This document shows, piece after piece, positions 1 to 7,383 of a stretch of DNA of 38,479 bases. A model generated the notes under the pieces. The model did no database searches. It was not told where the DNA came from and was given only the letters and a program-made list of their open reading frames with translations. The first letter of the stretch is position 1, and the number at the start of each line of letters is the position of its first letter. The position numbers were made by a program, and so were the translations under genes. The stretch lies in the NCBI GenBank assembly GCA_003277985.1, contig QCHR01000013.1:1-38479 (forward strand), read 5' to 3'. The DNA comes from Prochlorococcus sp. AG-402-G06 (GTDB lineage Bacteria > Cyanobacteriota > Cyanobacteriia > PCC-6307 > Cyanobiaceae).

Positions 1-449
1 GACTTGGTATTCCATGCGCTGTAATCAGTACACCAATGCATGTGCAGGATGTACCTGCTCGATATAGCCCTCAAATGGGATGGGAGGGTGCAAATGTTAT
101 TTTTGATGACTGGGTTCATCCATTAATGATGGGACTTGAGGAACATTTAATTGGAATGTTTAAGCATGACTTCGAATTTGTTGACGGTCATCAAAGTCAT
201 CTAGGACATCTAGGTGGGAAAGGAAATCAAAATGTTAATCAAGAGCTGAAAACAAATATTTCAAGTGACACAACATCTTCAAATACGGATCCTATATGGA
301 CAAATGAAGGAGAAAGAGAACTTTCGAAAATCCCATTTTTTGTTAGAGGTAAAGTAAGGAGAAATACAGAGAATTATGCACGCCAAGCTGGATGTAGAGA
401 AATCAACGAAGAAACTCTTTACGATGCGAAGGCACACTATAAAGCCTAA
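1..449 (+). CDS. chlB: ChlB C-terminal part, light-independent protochlorophyllide reductase subunit B
   Basis: The gene enters from the left edge; the reading frame starts at base 3 and ends with TAA at 447-449. The visible part matches the end of ChlB, the NifK-like subunit that with ChlN and the ChlL iron protein reduces protochlorophyllide to chlorophyllide without light. The segment [20 protein letters not shown] and the following [14 protein letters not shown] are typical of the ChlB catalytic domain. The last ~50 residues ([18 protein letters not shown] onwards) form the small C-terminal protochlorophyllide-reductase domain. A Ser/Asn/Thr-rich linker lies between them. It converges on the next gene with only 13 bp between stops and no clear terminator. 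The N-terminus lies outside the window. Confidence 0.95.
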   Translation, partial: LGIPCAVISTPMHVQDVPARYSPQMGWEGANVIFDDWVHPLMMGLEEHLIGMFKHDFEFVDGHQSHLGHLGGKGNQNVNQELKTNISSDTTSSNTDPIWTNEGERELSKIPFFVRGKVRRNTENYARQAGCREINEETLYDAKAHYKA

Positions 450-462
450 ATTTGTTCATTTG

Positions 463-828
463 TTAATTGCGCCAGTGAGAATTTTCTTGGCTTGATTTGA
501 TTAATCTCCAAACATTTCTTGATATCTTCTTAGCAATAAGACCACCTCTCTCAACTTTCGAGGAGCCTGGCCTGACGCCTAAAAGTTTTGATACTTCTGT
601 AGTGCTTAGTGGCGCTCCTGTTTCTATAGCTAGAGAAGTTAGTTCAAGTCTTTGACGCAGCTCATATGTATCACATTTTTCGTCTTCTTTTAACCAATTC
701 AAGTTGGCAATACCTTTGTCAGACAATTTTTGCATAAGACTTAAAGAGACTAAGCCAAGCGCTTGCTCCGGATTGATTTCAGCGTTTGAGTTATTGCTTT
801 TCGGATCCTTTGGTTGAGGTGCAGACAT
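463..828 (-). CDS. Small conserved protein with helix-turn-helix-like segment
   Basis: 121 residues, ATG start at 828. I do not recognise a named family. The N-terminal ~25 residues are Asn/Ser/Pro-rich and probably disordered. Around residues 75-112 the stretch LSTTEVSKLLGVRPGSSKVE, then GGLIAKKISRNVWRLIK, reads like the recognition part of an excisionase/MerR-type helix-turn-helix followed by a short wing. The gene is divergent from csoS1D, with 101 bp between starts, and a perfect 16-bp palindrome lies 12 bp upstream of its start codon. By inference it could be a DNA-binding regulator of itself and csoS1D. It could equally be an unrelated small protein, since no family function is known to me. 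Confidence 0.75.
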   Translation of the reverse strand: MSAPQPKDPKSNNSNAEINPEQALGLVSLSLMQKLSDKGIANLNWLKEDEKCDTYELRQRLELTSLAIETGAPLSTTEVSKLLGVRPGSSKVERGGLIAKKISRNVWRLIKSSQENSHWRN

Positions 829-839
829 TCTTCAATCAG

Positions 840-855
840 TTCAATATATATTGAA
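840..855. promoter_or_regulatory. Perfect 16-bp palindrome between divergent genes
   Basis: TTCAATATATATTGAA reads the same on both strands. It sits in the 101-bp gap between the putative HTH gene (start 828) and csoS1D (start 930), 12 bp from the first and 74 bp from the second. The position fits an operator for a dimeric regulator, but the core is AT-rich, so chance or a promoter -10 region are alternatives. Confidence 0.4.
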
Positions 856-929
856 TTTATCGGCTTAAATTCAGCATGCAAGTCTAAATTGCTAGCTAAA
901 AAGACAATATTTGAGGTAGTATCCCGCCC

Positions 930-1706
930 ATGAGAAGATTCGCTACATTTGAAAATAATGAAAGGCGACTTGGTGGTAGCCAGAGAGTTACTGGTGCAGA
1001 AGTAAATGAATACCTTTCTGAAGACCCAAAACGAGTAATAACAACAGATTCGGAAAAATCGTTAGTCGCTCGTCAAGCCAGTCATGTAAAACAAATTGAA
1101 TTAAGAACATATGTATTTCTAGATTCTTTGCAACCTCAACTTGCTGCTTATATGGGAACTGCGAGTTCAGGATTTTTACCCATACCTGGGGATGCCTGCC
1201 TATGGATGGAGGTTTCTCCTGGAATGGCTGTGCACAGGGTTACAGATATCGCACTAAAAGCAAGTAATGTTCGGTTAGGTCAAATGATCGTTGAAAGGGC
1301 ATTTGGATCTCTTGCTCTTTATCACCGAGATCAAAGTACAGTTTTACATTCAGGTGATGTAGTTTTAGATGCGATAGGAAGCACAATTGATAGGAGAACT
1401 AATCCTCAAGTCACCTGGACTGAAGTTATTCGCGCTATCACTCCAGACCATGCTGTTTTGATCAATCGCCAAAATAGACGTGGCTCAATGATTCAATCTG
1501 GTATGAGTATGTTCATTCTTGAGACTGAACCAGCGGGATATGTTTTGATGGCTGCAAACGAGGCAGAGAAGGCTTCAAATATCACAATTGTCGACGTAAA
1601 AGGAGTTGGTGCTTTTGGAAGATTGACTTTGGCTGGGAAAGAGGGTGATGTTGAGGAGGCTGCCGCGGCCGCGATGAGATCTATTGATCAAATAAATAGA
1701 AATTAA
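930..1706 (+). CDS. csoS1D: CsoS1D, tandem-BMC carboxysome shell protein
   Basis: 258 residues, ATG start. CsoS1D is a tandem bacterial-microcompartment (BMC) protein that forms trimers (pseudohexamers), which in crystal structures stack and carry a gated pore in the alpha-carboxysome shell. Residues ~1-55 are a variable extension. The first BMC domain follows from [20 protein letters not shown], with [15 protein letters not shown] and [19 protein letters not shown]. The second repeats the theme with [16 protein letters not shown] and ends [20 protein letters not shown]. It lies about 0.9 kb upstream of csoS1, separated by the opposing rdgB, so it is probably a separate transcript. Its stop overlaps the rdgB stop tail to tail (TTAA, 1703-1706). 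Confidence 0.97.
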   Translation: MRRFATFENNERRLGGSQRVTGAEVNEYLSEDPKRVITTDSEKSLVARQASHVKQIELRTYVFLDSLQPQLAAYMGTASSGFLPIPGDACLWMEVSPGMAVHRVTDIALKASNVRLGQMIVERAFGSLALYHRDQSTVLHSGDVVLDAIGSTIDRRTNPQVTWTEVIRAITPDHAVLINRQNRRGSMIQSGMSMFILETEPAGYVLMAANEAEKASNITIVDVKGVGAFGRLTLAGKEGDVEEAAAAAMRSIDQINRN

Positions 1707-2293
1707 TTATTTTTAATTCCTATAGCTCTCAAAAGGTAAGGGGCTAACTCTCTAGCTGCTTTACCTCTACTTCCATGTTTTGATAATTGTGCATTATTTA
1801 ATTCTCCATAAGTGCAATTAGTTTCACGAACCCAAAATAATGATTCAAATTCTCCATTTGGATAAGCAGGCTTTTTTAGAATTTCACCCCAGCAAATTCC
1901 TATTGTATTTTTAATTATCTCTCCACGATTAGTGCAGAGCACCATTACGCTGCAGACTTTTGCACTTCTGTAAGGACTTTCACCAAGGGCAGTAAGAATT
2001 TTTTCTATCTTTTTTTCATTTGTGTCTGCAAGTCGAGCAGAAAAGATACCGGGGGCATTACCAAGAGAATCAATTTCAAGTCCAGAATCATCAGCGATAG
2101 TCCAACTATTAGTTAATGCTGCTGCTGCTTTTGCTTTCAATATTGCATTGTCTAGGTATGTTTTTCCAGTTTCTTCAACATCAAGAGAACTAGGTTGTTT
2201 TTTAACTTCAATTGGGAGTGGCCCAAGCATAGCCTCTATTTCAGCAACCTTCTTAGGATTACCACTAGCTATGGTTATTAGTGGCTTTTTCAA
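1703..2293 (-). CDS. rdgB: RdgB/HAM1 non-canonical purine NTP pyrophosphatase
   Basis: 196 residues with a TTG start. The family hydrolyses dITP, XTP and ITP to monophosphates, keeping deaminated purines out of nucleic acids. Seen: the N-terminal [14 protein letters not shown], the [14 protein letters not shown] helix, [20 protein letters not shown] with the acidic catalytic/metal region, and the C-terminal [17 protein letters not shown] motif. The length is normal for the family. It lies on the opposite strand between csoS1D and csoS1, a housekeeping gene inside the carboxysome locus. It overlaps the csoS1D stop by 4 bp and faces away from csoS1 across a long regulatory gap. Confidence 0.93.
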   Translation of the reverse strand: MKKPLITIASGNPKKVAEIEAMLGPLPIEVKKQPSSLDVEETGKTYLDNAILKAKAAAALTNSWTIADDSGLEIDSLGNAPGIFSARLADTNEKKIEKILTALGESPYRSAKVCSVMVLCTNRGEIIKNTIGICWGEILKKPAYPNGEFESLFWVRETNCTYGELNNAQLSKHGSRGKAARELAPYLLRAIGIKNN

Positions 2294-2373
2294 ATCTTGT
2301 ACTTTAACTAGTTTTATATAGTCTTACAGGAAGCAGTCAAAAACAATAGTAGTTGAGTTTTTTAGATGATTTT

Positions 2374-2426
2374 GAGACAGTTTTTGGGCGAACATTCCAA
2401 CCCTGACTTGGCCAGGAAGCTGTCTC
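2374..2426 (+). other. Potential structured RNA/leader element upstream of csoS1
   Basis: GAGACAG at 2374-2380 pairs perfectly with CTGTCTC at 2420-2426, and CCTG (2402-2405) can pair with CAGG (2413-2416) inside the loop. The element lies about 225 bp upstream of csoS1 and contains the first copy of the GAACATTCCA repeat. It could be part of a structured 5' leader, a small RNA, or a chance fold. No known riboswitch class is recognised. Confidence 0.3.
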
Positions 2427-2525
2427 GTGGGTAAAAATAACTACATGGACTTGTTTACGCAATGCAATATGAGTATGTCCTGACTAATAATCGAACAGCG
2501 TTACTCAACTGTCGTAGCAAGGGTG

Positions 2526-2540
2526 ATAAGCTCAGCTTAT
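2526..2540. promoter_or_regulatory. Palindrome ATAAGCT-C-AGCTTAT, possible LysR-type site
   Basis: Perfect 7-bp inverted repeat around a single central C, 110 bp upstream of csoS1. RuBisCO operons are commonly controlled by LysR-type regulators (CbbR/RbcR) that bind short dyads with T-N11-A character, and this dyad fits that general shape. The assignment to such a regulator is inference; no regulator gene lies in the window. Confidence 0.35.
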
Positions 2541-2650
2541 GAATAGGACTAGAAACTGTAATCAGCGCTATTAGAAAATTCCCTTGACTAATTGCTCTTT
2601 GGCGGGCCATTGTCCCTCCTGAACATTCCATCCCTTTACTGAAATAGGAC

Positions 2651-2962
2651 ATGGCTAGCGAAACAATGGGTATTGCTCTCGGCATGATCGAGACACGCGG
2701 ATTAGTACCAGCTATTGAAGCTGCTGACGCGATGACCAAGGCAGCAGAAGTGCGCTTGATTGGTCGTGAATTTGTTGGTGGTGGTTACGTAACAGTTTTG
2801 GTTCGCGGAGAAACTGGTGCAGTAAACGCAGCAGTTCGCGCAGGCGCAGACGCTTGTGAGCGTGTAGGTGACGGACTTGTTGCCGCTCACATCATTGCTC
2901 GTCCTCATCGTGAAGTTGAGCCAGCTTTGGGTAACGGTAACTTCTTAGGTCAGAAGGACTGA
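2651..2962 (+). CDS. csoS1: CsoS1, major hexameric carboxysome shell protein
   Basis: 103 residues, ATG start. A single BMC domain (ALGMIETRGLVPAIEAADAM, VGGGYVTVLVRGETGAVNAA, ARPHREVEPAL) that assembles into hexamers tiling the alpha-carboxysome facets. It is the first gene of the main cso operon, directly ahead of rbcL (73-bp gap with a hairpin). Codon choice looks stronger than in its neighbours (CGT/CGC Arg, GGT Gly), as expected for a very abundant protein. It shares an almost identical BMC core with CsoS1E at the far end of the operon. Confidence 0.98.
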   Translation: MASETMGIALGMIETRGLVPAIEAADAMTKAAEVRLIGREFVGGGYVTVLVRGETGAVNAAVRAGADACERVGDGLVAAHIIARPHREVEPALGNGNFLGQKD

Positions 2963-2971
2963 ATCTTGACT

Positions 2972-2993
2972 AAGTCCTAAGAGGAGAGGACTT
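2972..2993 (+). other. Hairpin between csoS1 and rbcL
   Basis: AAGTCCT (2972-2978) pairs perfectly with AGGACTT (2987-2993) around an 8-nt loop, followed by a T-rich stretch. It begins 9 bp after the csoS1 stop. It may cause partial termination or protect the csoS1 mRNA 3' end, which would help make much more CsoS1 than downstream products. Confidence 0.5.
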
Positions 2994-3035
2994 TTCAAAT
3001 TTTCAACCTTCTAAACTAATTAACAGGAGCTATCA

Positions 3036-4448
3036 ATGGCTAAAAAGTATGATGCTGGAGTTAAGGAGTATAGAGATACTTACTTCACTCCTGATTACGT
3101 CCCCCTAGATACTGATCTACTTGCATGTTTTAAATGCACAGGTCAGGAAGGTGTACCAAAAGAAGAAGTTGCAGCAGCTGTTGCCGCTGAATCATCTACC
3201 GGTACATGGTCAACAGTTTGGTCAGAATTACTTGTAGATCTTGAATTCTACAAAGGCCGCTGTTACCGCATTGAAGATGTCCCTGGAGACAAGGATGCCT
3301 TCTATGCATTTATTGCTTATCCGCTAGATCTTTTTGAAGAAGGATCTATAACTAACGTTTTGACATCACTTGTTGGAAACGTCTTTGGTTTTAAAGCACT
3401 GCGACATCTTCGACTTGAAGATATTCGCTTCCCAATGGCATTTATCAAGACTTGCGGCGGACCACCAAGCGGAATCGTAGTAGAGCGTGATCGTCTTAAT
3501 AAATACGGTCGTCCATTACTTGGTTGTACTATTAAGCCAAAGCTTGGTCTTTCTGGTAAAAACTACGGTCGTGTTGTTTACGAATGCCTTCGAGGCGGCC
3601 TTGACCTAACTAAAGATGATGAGAATATCAATTCTCAGCCATTCCAGCGTTGGAGAGAGCGTTTTGAATTTGTTGCTGAGGCTGTAAAGCTAGCTCAACA
3701 GGAAACTGGTGAAGTTAAAGGTCACTACCTGAATTGCACAGCAACTACTCCTGAAGAGATGTATAAGCGTGCTGAGTTCGCTAAAGAACTTGATATGCCA
3801 ATCATCATGCATGACTACATCACTGGTGGTTTTACTGCTAATACAGGTCTTGCTAATTGGTGCCGTGAAAATGGCATGCTTCTTCATATTCACCGTGCTA
3901 TGCATGCGGTTATTGACCGCCATCCTCAGCATGGTATCCACTTCAGAGTTCTTGCTAAGTGTTTGCGTCTATCTGGCGGAGATCAACTTCATACAGGAAC
4001 AGTTGTTGGAAAATTAGAAGGAGACCGTCAAACAACTCTCGGCTATATCGATAATCTTCGTGAATCCTTTGTCCCTGAGGACCGTACTCGCGGTAACTTC
4101 TTTGATCAAGATTGGGGTTCTATGCCTGGTGTATTTGCTGTGGCATCTGGTGGTATTCATGTTTGGCATATGCCAGCATTGCTTGCAATCTTTGGAGATG
4201 ATTCATGTCTCCAATTTGGAGGTGGTACTCATGGACACCCTTGGGGATCAGCTGCTGGTGCAGCCGCTAACCGAGTAGCTCTAGAGGCATGTGTGAAAGC
4301 GCGTAATGCAGGTAGAGAAATCGAAAAAGAAAGTCGCGATATCCTTCTAGAAGCCGCAAAGCATAGCCCTGAGTTGGCAATTGCTCTTGAGACATGGAAG
4401 GAGATTAAGTTCGAATTCGATACAGTCGATAAACTCGACGTTCAGTAG
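3036..4448 (+). CDS. rbcL: RuBisCO large subunit, form IA
   Basis: 470 residues, ATG start with AGGAG at 3025-3029, 6 bp upstream. It catalyses carboxylation of ribulose-1,5-bisphosphate inside the carboxysome. Diagnostic pieces: [17 protein letters not shown] near the N-terminus, the active-site Lys in [17 protein letters not shown], and the carbamylated Lys and metal-binding acids in [20 protein letters not shown]. Loop 6 lies in [17 protein letters not shown], and [12 protein letters not shown] and [11 protein letters not shown] are also present. The sequence is of the proteobacterial-like form IA carried by marine picocyanobacteria with cso carboxysomes. It is followed by rbcS after a 101-bp gap containing two hairpins. 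Confidence 0.99.
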   Translation: MAKKYDAGVKEYRDTYFTPDYVPLDTDLLACFKCTGQEGVPKEEVAAAVAAESSTGTWSTVWSELLVDLEFYKGRCYRIEDVPGDKDAFYAFIAYPLDLFEEGSITNVLTSLVGNVFGFKALRHLRLEDIRFPMAFIKTCGGPPSGIVVERDRLNKYGRPLLGCTIKPKLGLSGKNYGRVVYECLRGGLDLTKDDENINSQPFQRWRERFEFVAEAVKLAQQETGEVKGHYLNCTATTPEEMYKRAEFAKELDMPIIMHDYITGGFTANTGLANWCRENGMLLHIHRAMHAVIDRHPQHGIHFRVLAKCLRLSGGDQLHTGTVVGKLEGDRQTTLGYIDNLRESFVPEDRTRGNFFDQDWGSMPGVFAVASGGIHVWHMPALLAIFGDDSCLQFGGGTHGHPWGSAAGAAANRVALEACVKARNAGREIEKESRDILLEAAKHSPELAIALETWKEIKFEFDTVDKLDVQ

Positions 4449-4458
4449 ATAAAGATAT

Positions 4459-4483
4459 AGAGGTGACCTTATAAGTTGCCTCT
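4459..4483 (+). other. First hairpin in the rbcL-rbcS gap
   Basis: AGAGGTGAC (4459-4467) can pair with GTTGCCTCT (4475-4483) as a 9-bp stem including two G-U pairs around a 7-nt loop. It starts 11 bp after the rbcL stop. It is probably an RNA processing or stability element; no clean U-run follows. Confidence 0.4.
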
Positions 4484-4501
4484 AACTTTCTTAAATTCAC
4501 T

Positions 4502-4521
4502 AGTCGATAACCAAATCGACT
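4502..4521 (+). other. Second hairpin in the rbcL-rbcS gap
   Basis: AGTCGAT (4502-4508) pairs perfectly with ATCGACT (4515-4521) around a 6-nt loop, 28 bp upstream of the rbcS start. Placed so near the next start, it may affect rbcS translation or mark an mRNA end. Confidence 0.4.
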
Positions 4522-4549
4522 TTCACTCATTCACTAACTAAAGTTCACC

Positions 4550-4891
4550 ATGCCTTTCCAGAGCACAGTAGGTGACTATCAAACAGTCGCCACCCTGGAA
4601 ACATTCGGCTTCTTACCGCCGATGACCCAGGACGAAATCTACGATCAAATTGCTTATATCATTGCTCAGGGTTGGAGCCCAGTTATTGAGCATGTTCAGC
4701 CAAGTGGTTCAATGCAGACTTATTGGTCTTATTGGAAGTTACCTTTCTTTGGCGAGAAAGATTTAAATTTGGTTGTTAGCGAGTTAGAAGCTTGCCATAG
4801 AGCATATCCTGACCATCACGTTCGTATCGTTGGATATGACGCGTATACACAAAGTCAAGGTACTTGCTTTGTAGTTTTCCAAGGCCGCTAG
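4550..4891 (+). CDS. rbcS: RuBisCO small subunit
   Basis: 113 residues, ATG start. It caps the L8S8 RuBisCO holoenzyme. Seen: the N-terminal TVATLETFGFLPPMTQDEI, WSPVIEHVQPSGSMQTYWSY, the KLPFFGEKDLNLVVSELEAC segment and the C-terminal HVRIVGYDAYTQSQGTCFVV. The length and the absence of a transit peptide are normal for the form IA small subunit. It lies between rbcL and csoS2, as in other alpha-carboxysome operons. Confidence 0.98.
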   Translation: MPFQSTVGDYQTVATLETFGFLPPMTQDEIYDQIAYIIAQGWSPVIEHVQPSGSMQTYWSYWKLPFFGEKDLNLVVSELEACHRAYPDHHVRIVGYDAYTQSQGTCFVVFQGR

Positions 4892-4910
4892 ATTAGTAGT
4901 CTTTTATAAA

Positions 4911-4937
4911 TTAGCTCCGAAACATATTTGGGGCTAA
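4911..4937 (+). other. Hairpin between rbcS and csoS2
   Basis: TTAGCTCC (4911-4918) pairs with GGGGCTAA (4930-4937), one G-U pair included, around an 11-nt loop. TAATTCTTTT follows, so it resembles a weak Rho-independent terminator. Partial read-through here would lower expression of csoS2 and later genes relative to RuBisCO. Confidence 0.45.
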
Positions 4938-4988
4938 TAATTCTTTTGAGAATTAAAATCTTTTTTACGATCTCTCCATTGGGTTGAT

Positions 4989-7376
4989 ATGGCAAAACAA
5001 ACTAGTAGACAATTAGTTCTTGATCGCCGACAGGCTCTAAGTCAAGGAGGAAAGAATGCCTCTATTAAAGGTTCAACACCTAATAGGGTTCGTTCCTCAA
5101 GCGATGCAAGAGTTACAAGAACTGATTCAACTTTTGTTAAGCCCCAAAATAATTTGGCAAATTCTAATAATTCTTCTCAGTCAAGTGCTAGTAGCTATCA
5201 ATCAGGTACTCCTGGGAAATCAACTGGTTCAAGATCATATAATAAGAGGTCAGTAGCTAAACCAAGTCGTCAACTTGTTATCGCACGAAGAGAAGCTTTA
5301 TCTCGTAGAGGGAAATCGGCTGATAACACTAAAGATATAACTCGAGTTGATCTTGAGAGAAAAAAAGTTCAAAATGCTCCTTCTTATGATGCAAAAAATT
5401 CCGAACATTGTTGTCCAGAATGTGAGCAAAAAGCTTTAGAAGAGACTATTAAACCAACTCAAAAACCAGAAATCAGTTTGAAATTGAATAAGAGAACTAC
5501 TGATCACCGCTCAACTGTAAAAAGAAAAGCAATTACTAATTCAAGTAGAGCTTTTGTTTTGGCGCGGAGAGAAGCCTTGTCAAAACATGGTAAGTCTGCA
5601 GGGAAACAACCAACTACAGCTGCATCAGTTGCTCGACAAGGTAATCCAGATTTAACTACTAAGGAAATAGCTCAACGAGTTAGAGAACTTAAAAGTAAAA
5701 CTGGTGCCACTGGATCAAAACGCACATCAGTAACTCGTCCATGTGGTCCAAATAAGAATGGAGCGAAGCAAAATGCTAATGTCCCAGATGCTCATTGGAA
5801 GATTGGTATAAGTGAGACTTCTACTGGACAAATTGTTACAGGTACTCAGGCGAATAGATCTCTTAAAACTACTGGTAATGAGGCAAGTACATGCCGTTCA
5901 ATAACTGGTACTCAGTATTTAGGTTCAGAAGTCATAGATTCTTTCTGTAATGGATCAAATACCCCGATAAGTCAGCCTGCAAAAGTAGCAGTCACAAATA
6001 CTAGTCATGGAAATCTTGTAACTGGTAACGAGGTTGGTAGATCAGAGAAGGTTACTGGTGACGAGCCTGGAACTTGTAAAAACCTTACAGGGACTGAATA
6101 TGTTTCTGCGAATCAATCTAATAATTATTGCGGAGGAGTTAACCCTTCACCATCTAAAATTGGCTATAGCCAAACTATTGATGGTCAAAAAGTCAGTGGA
6201 ACCATGACAGGAAGGTCTGCTTTGGTTACTGGAAATGAAGCAGGATCAAATAAAGGTTTAACTGGTGATCAGTATTTAGGTTCTGATCCACTACCCTCTG
6301 GTAGACCAGCAGAAAAGGTTGCCTCACTAACAACAATTCGTGGAAACGGTGTAACTGGTACTGATGTGTCGAGAAGAGATAATGTTACTGGTAATGAGGC
6401 TGGTAGTTGCAAGAATGTGACTGGAGATGAGTATGTGGGTTCTGGGCAATATGATTCTTTTTGTGGAAGCAAGCCTGCTCCTGATCCAGCAAAAGTTGGC
6501 CTAAGTATTACGAATAAAACTCTATCTGTTAGTGGAACTATGACAGGTAGATCGCCTCTCGTAACAGGAGATGAACCTGGTACTTGTAAAGCAGTAACAG
6601 GTACACCCTATGCAGGATTAGATCAGGCTAATCAATGGTGTGACAATTCAGCTTCATCTGAGATAGAGGCTAGAACTCCTAGGAAAGTTGCTACTCCTGG
6701 AGCAAGATTGACTGGTCAGCAGCCTGGTATAGGCGGAAAAATGACTGGCGCGCATAAAGGTGCTTGTGAGCCTTTGACTGGTACTCCTTATATAGGAGGT
6801 GATCAATTGAGTGAGAATTGCGGTATTTCAAATATTCCCGAAGGTTATGCTCATCAGGAAAATATCGAAAAAGCAGCTGCATGGACAAGTTTCAGCGTGA
6901 AATCTCCAGCAAGGCAAGCTCATATTCAAAATGAAATCAATACAGGTGTCACTGGTACGAGCTACGAAGATAGCTCAAGAATTACTGGGCCATTCGATAT
7001 GGCTGCAAATAAAGTGACTGGTACTGAACAATTTCGCTTTGACAGAAAAACATCAAATTCTCAGAATAACAAAGTTGATCAAATAATTAATGAAGAATCT
7101 AAGCAACGCCCAACCTCACAAATAACAGGAGAAGGACAATCAGCAGGATTGAATATAACTGGTGATGATTGGGCTAGAGGAGAGCATGTCACTGGAACAG
7201 AAGGGGCATCTGCTAAGCGTAGAAATCCTTCTCGTCCAGGACCAATGAGTGCAATGAACGCAGCTGAACTAAAAAGAAACCAAGAGGTCCCCGAACCAGA
7301 CTTTCTAATCACTGGTTCTAGTGGCAATACAAGGGATGGCCAATTGGTTACTTTCTCTGGTGGAGCAAGAGGTTAA
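4989..7376 (+). CDS. csoS2: CsoS2, carboxysome assembly scaffold
   Basis: 795 residues, ATG start. CsoS2 is a largely disordered, repeat-built scaffold that binds RuBisCO through its N-terminal repeats and the shell through its middle and C-terminal regions. Three N-repeats of the type SRxxVxxRRxALSxxGK are seen at residues 5-22, 92-109 and 185-202. About six middle repeats at 271-611 carry VTGT/TGNE/LTGTxY motifs, each usually with two Cys. The third (390-442) lacks both. The C-terminal region (~612-795) has further VTGT motifs and ends in the conserved FLITGSSGNTRDGQLVTFSG tail. A CC-x2-C cluster (C141, C142, C145) sits between the second and third N-repeats. csoSCA follows after 7 bp. Confidence 0.97.
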   Translation: MAKQTSRQLVLDRRQALSQGGKNASIKGSTPNRVRSSSDARVTRTDSTFVKPQNNLANSNNSSQSSASSYQSGTPGKSTGSRSYNKRSVAKPSRQLVIARREALSRRGKSADNTKDITRVDLERKKVQNAPSYDAKNSEHCCPECEQKALEETIKPTQKPEISLKLNKRTTDHRSTVKRKAITNSSRAFVLARREALSKHGKSAGKQPTTAASVARQGNPDLTTKEIAQRVRELKSKTGATGSKRTSVTRPCGPNKNGAKQNANVPDAHWKIGISETSTGQIVTGTQANRSLKTTGNEASTCRSITGTQYLGSEVIDSFCNGSNTPISQPAKVAVTNTSHGNLVTGNEVGRSEKVTGDEPGTCKNLTGTEYVSANQSNNYCGGVNPSPSKIGYSQTIDGQKVSGTMTGRSALVTGNEAGSNKGLTGDQYLGSDPLPSGRPAEKVASLTTIRGNGVTGTDVSRRDNVTGNEAGSCKNVTGDEYVGSGQYDSFCGSKPAPDPAKVGLSITNKTLSVSGTMTGRSPLVTGDEPGTCKAVTGTPYAGLDQANQWCDNSASSEIEARTPRKVATPGARLTGQQPGIGGKMTGAHKGACEPLTGTPYIGGDQLSENCGISNIPEGYAHQENIEKAAAWTSFSVKSPARQAHIQNEINTGVTGTSYEDSSRITGPFDMAANKVTGTEQFRFDRKTSNSQNNKVDQIINEESKQRPTSQITGEGQSAGLNITGDDWARGEHVTGTEGASAKRRNPSRPGPMSAMNAAELKRNQEVPEPDFLITGSSGNTRDGQLVTFSGGARG

Positions 7377-7383
7377 ATAGTCA

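Larger units (their letters stand above)
2294..2650. promoter_or_regulatory. Divergent regulatory gap upstream of the cso operon
   Basis: 357 bp without a convincing gene between rdgB (leftward) and csoS1 (rightward). It must hold the main promoter(s) and leader of the csoS1-rbcL-rbcS operon. It contains a long-range stem (2374-2426), a 15-bp near-perfect repeat (2390-2404 and 2621-2635, GAACATTCCA then A or T then CCCT), a 15-bp palindrome (2526-2540) and a TTGACT hexamer at 2584-2589 that could serve as a -35. Which hexamers are used cannot be told from sequence alone. Confidence 0.6.

Noticed and set aside
2022-2321. Open frame antisense to rdgB
   Set aside because: It lies almost wholly inside the well-supported rdgB gene and shows no family motif.
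2455-2908. Minus-strand frames across the csoS1 leader and csoS1
   Set aside because: They are antisense to csoS1 or in its promoter region and have low-complexity, non-protein-like composition.
3690-4278. Several frames inside rbcL
   Set aside because: Shadows of rbcL codon structure; rbcL is full length and intact.
4989-7376. Programmed frameshift in csoS2 giving a short form
   Set aside because: A frameshift form is known in Halothiobacillus, but I saw no convincing slippery heptamer followed by a structure here.
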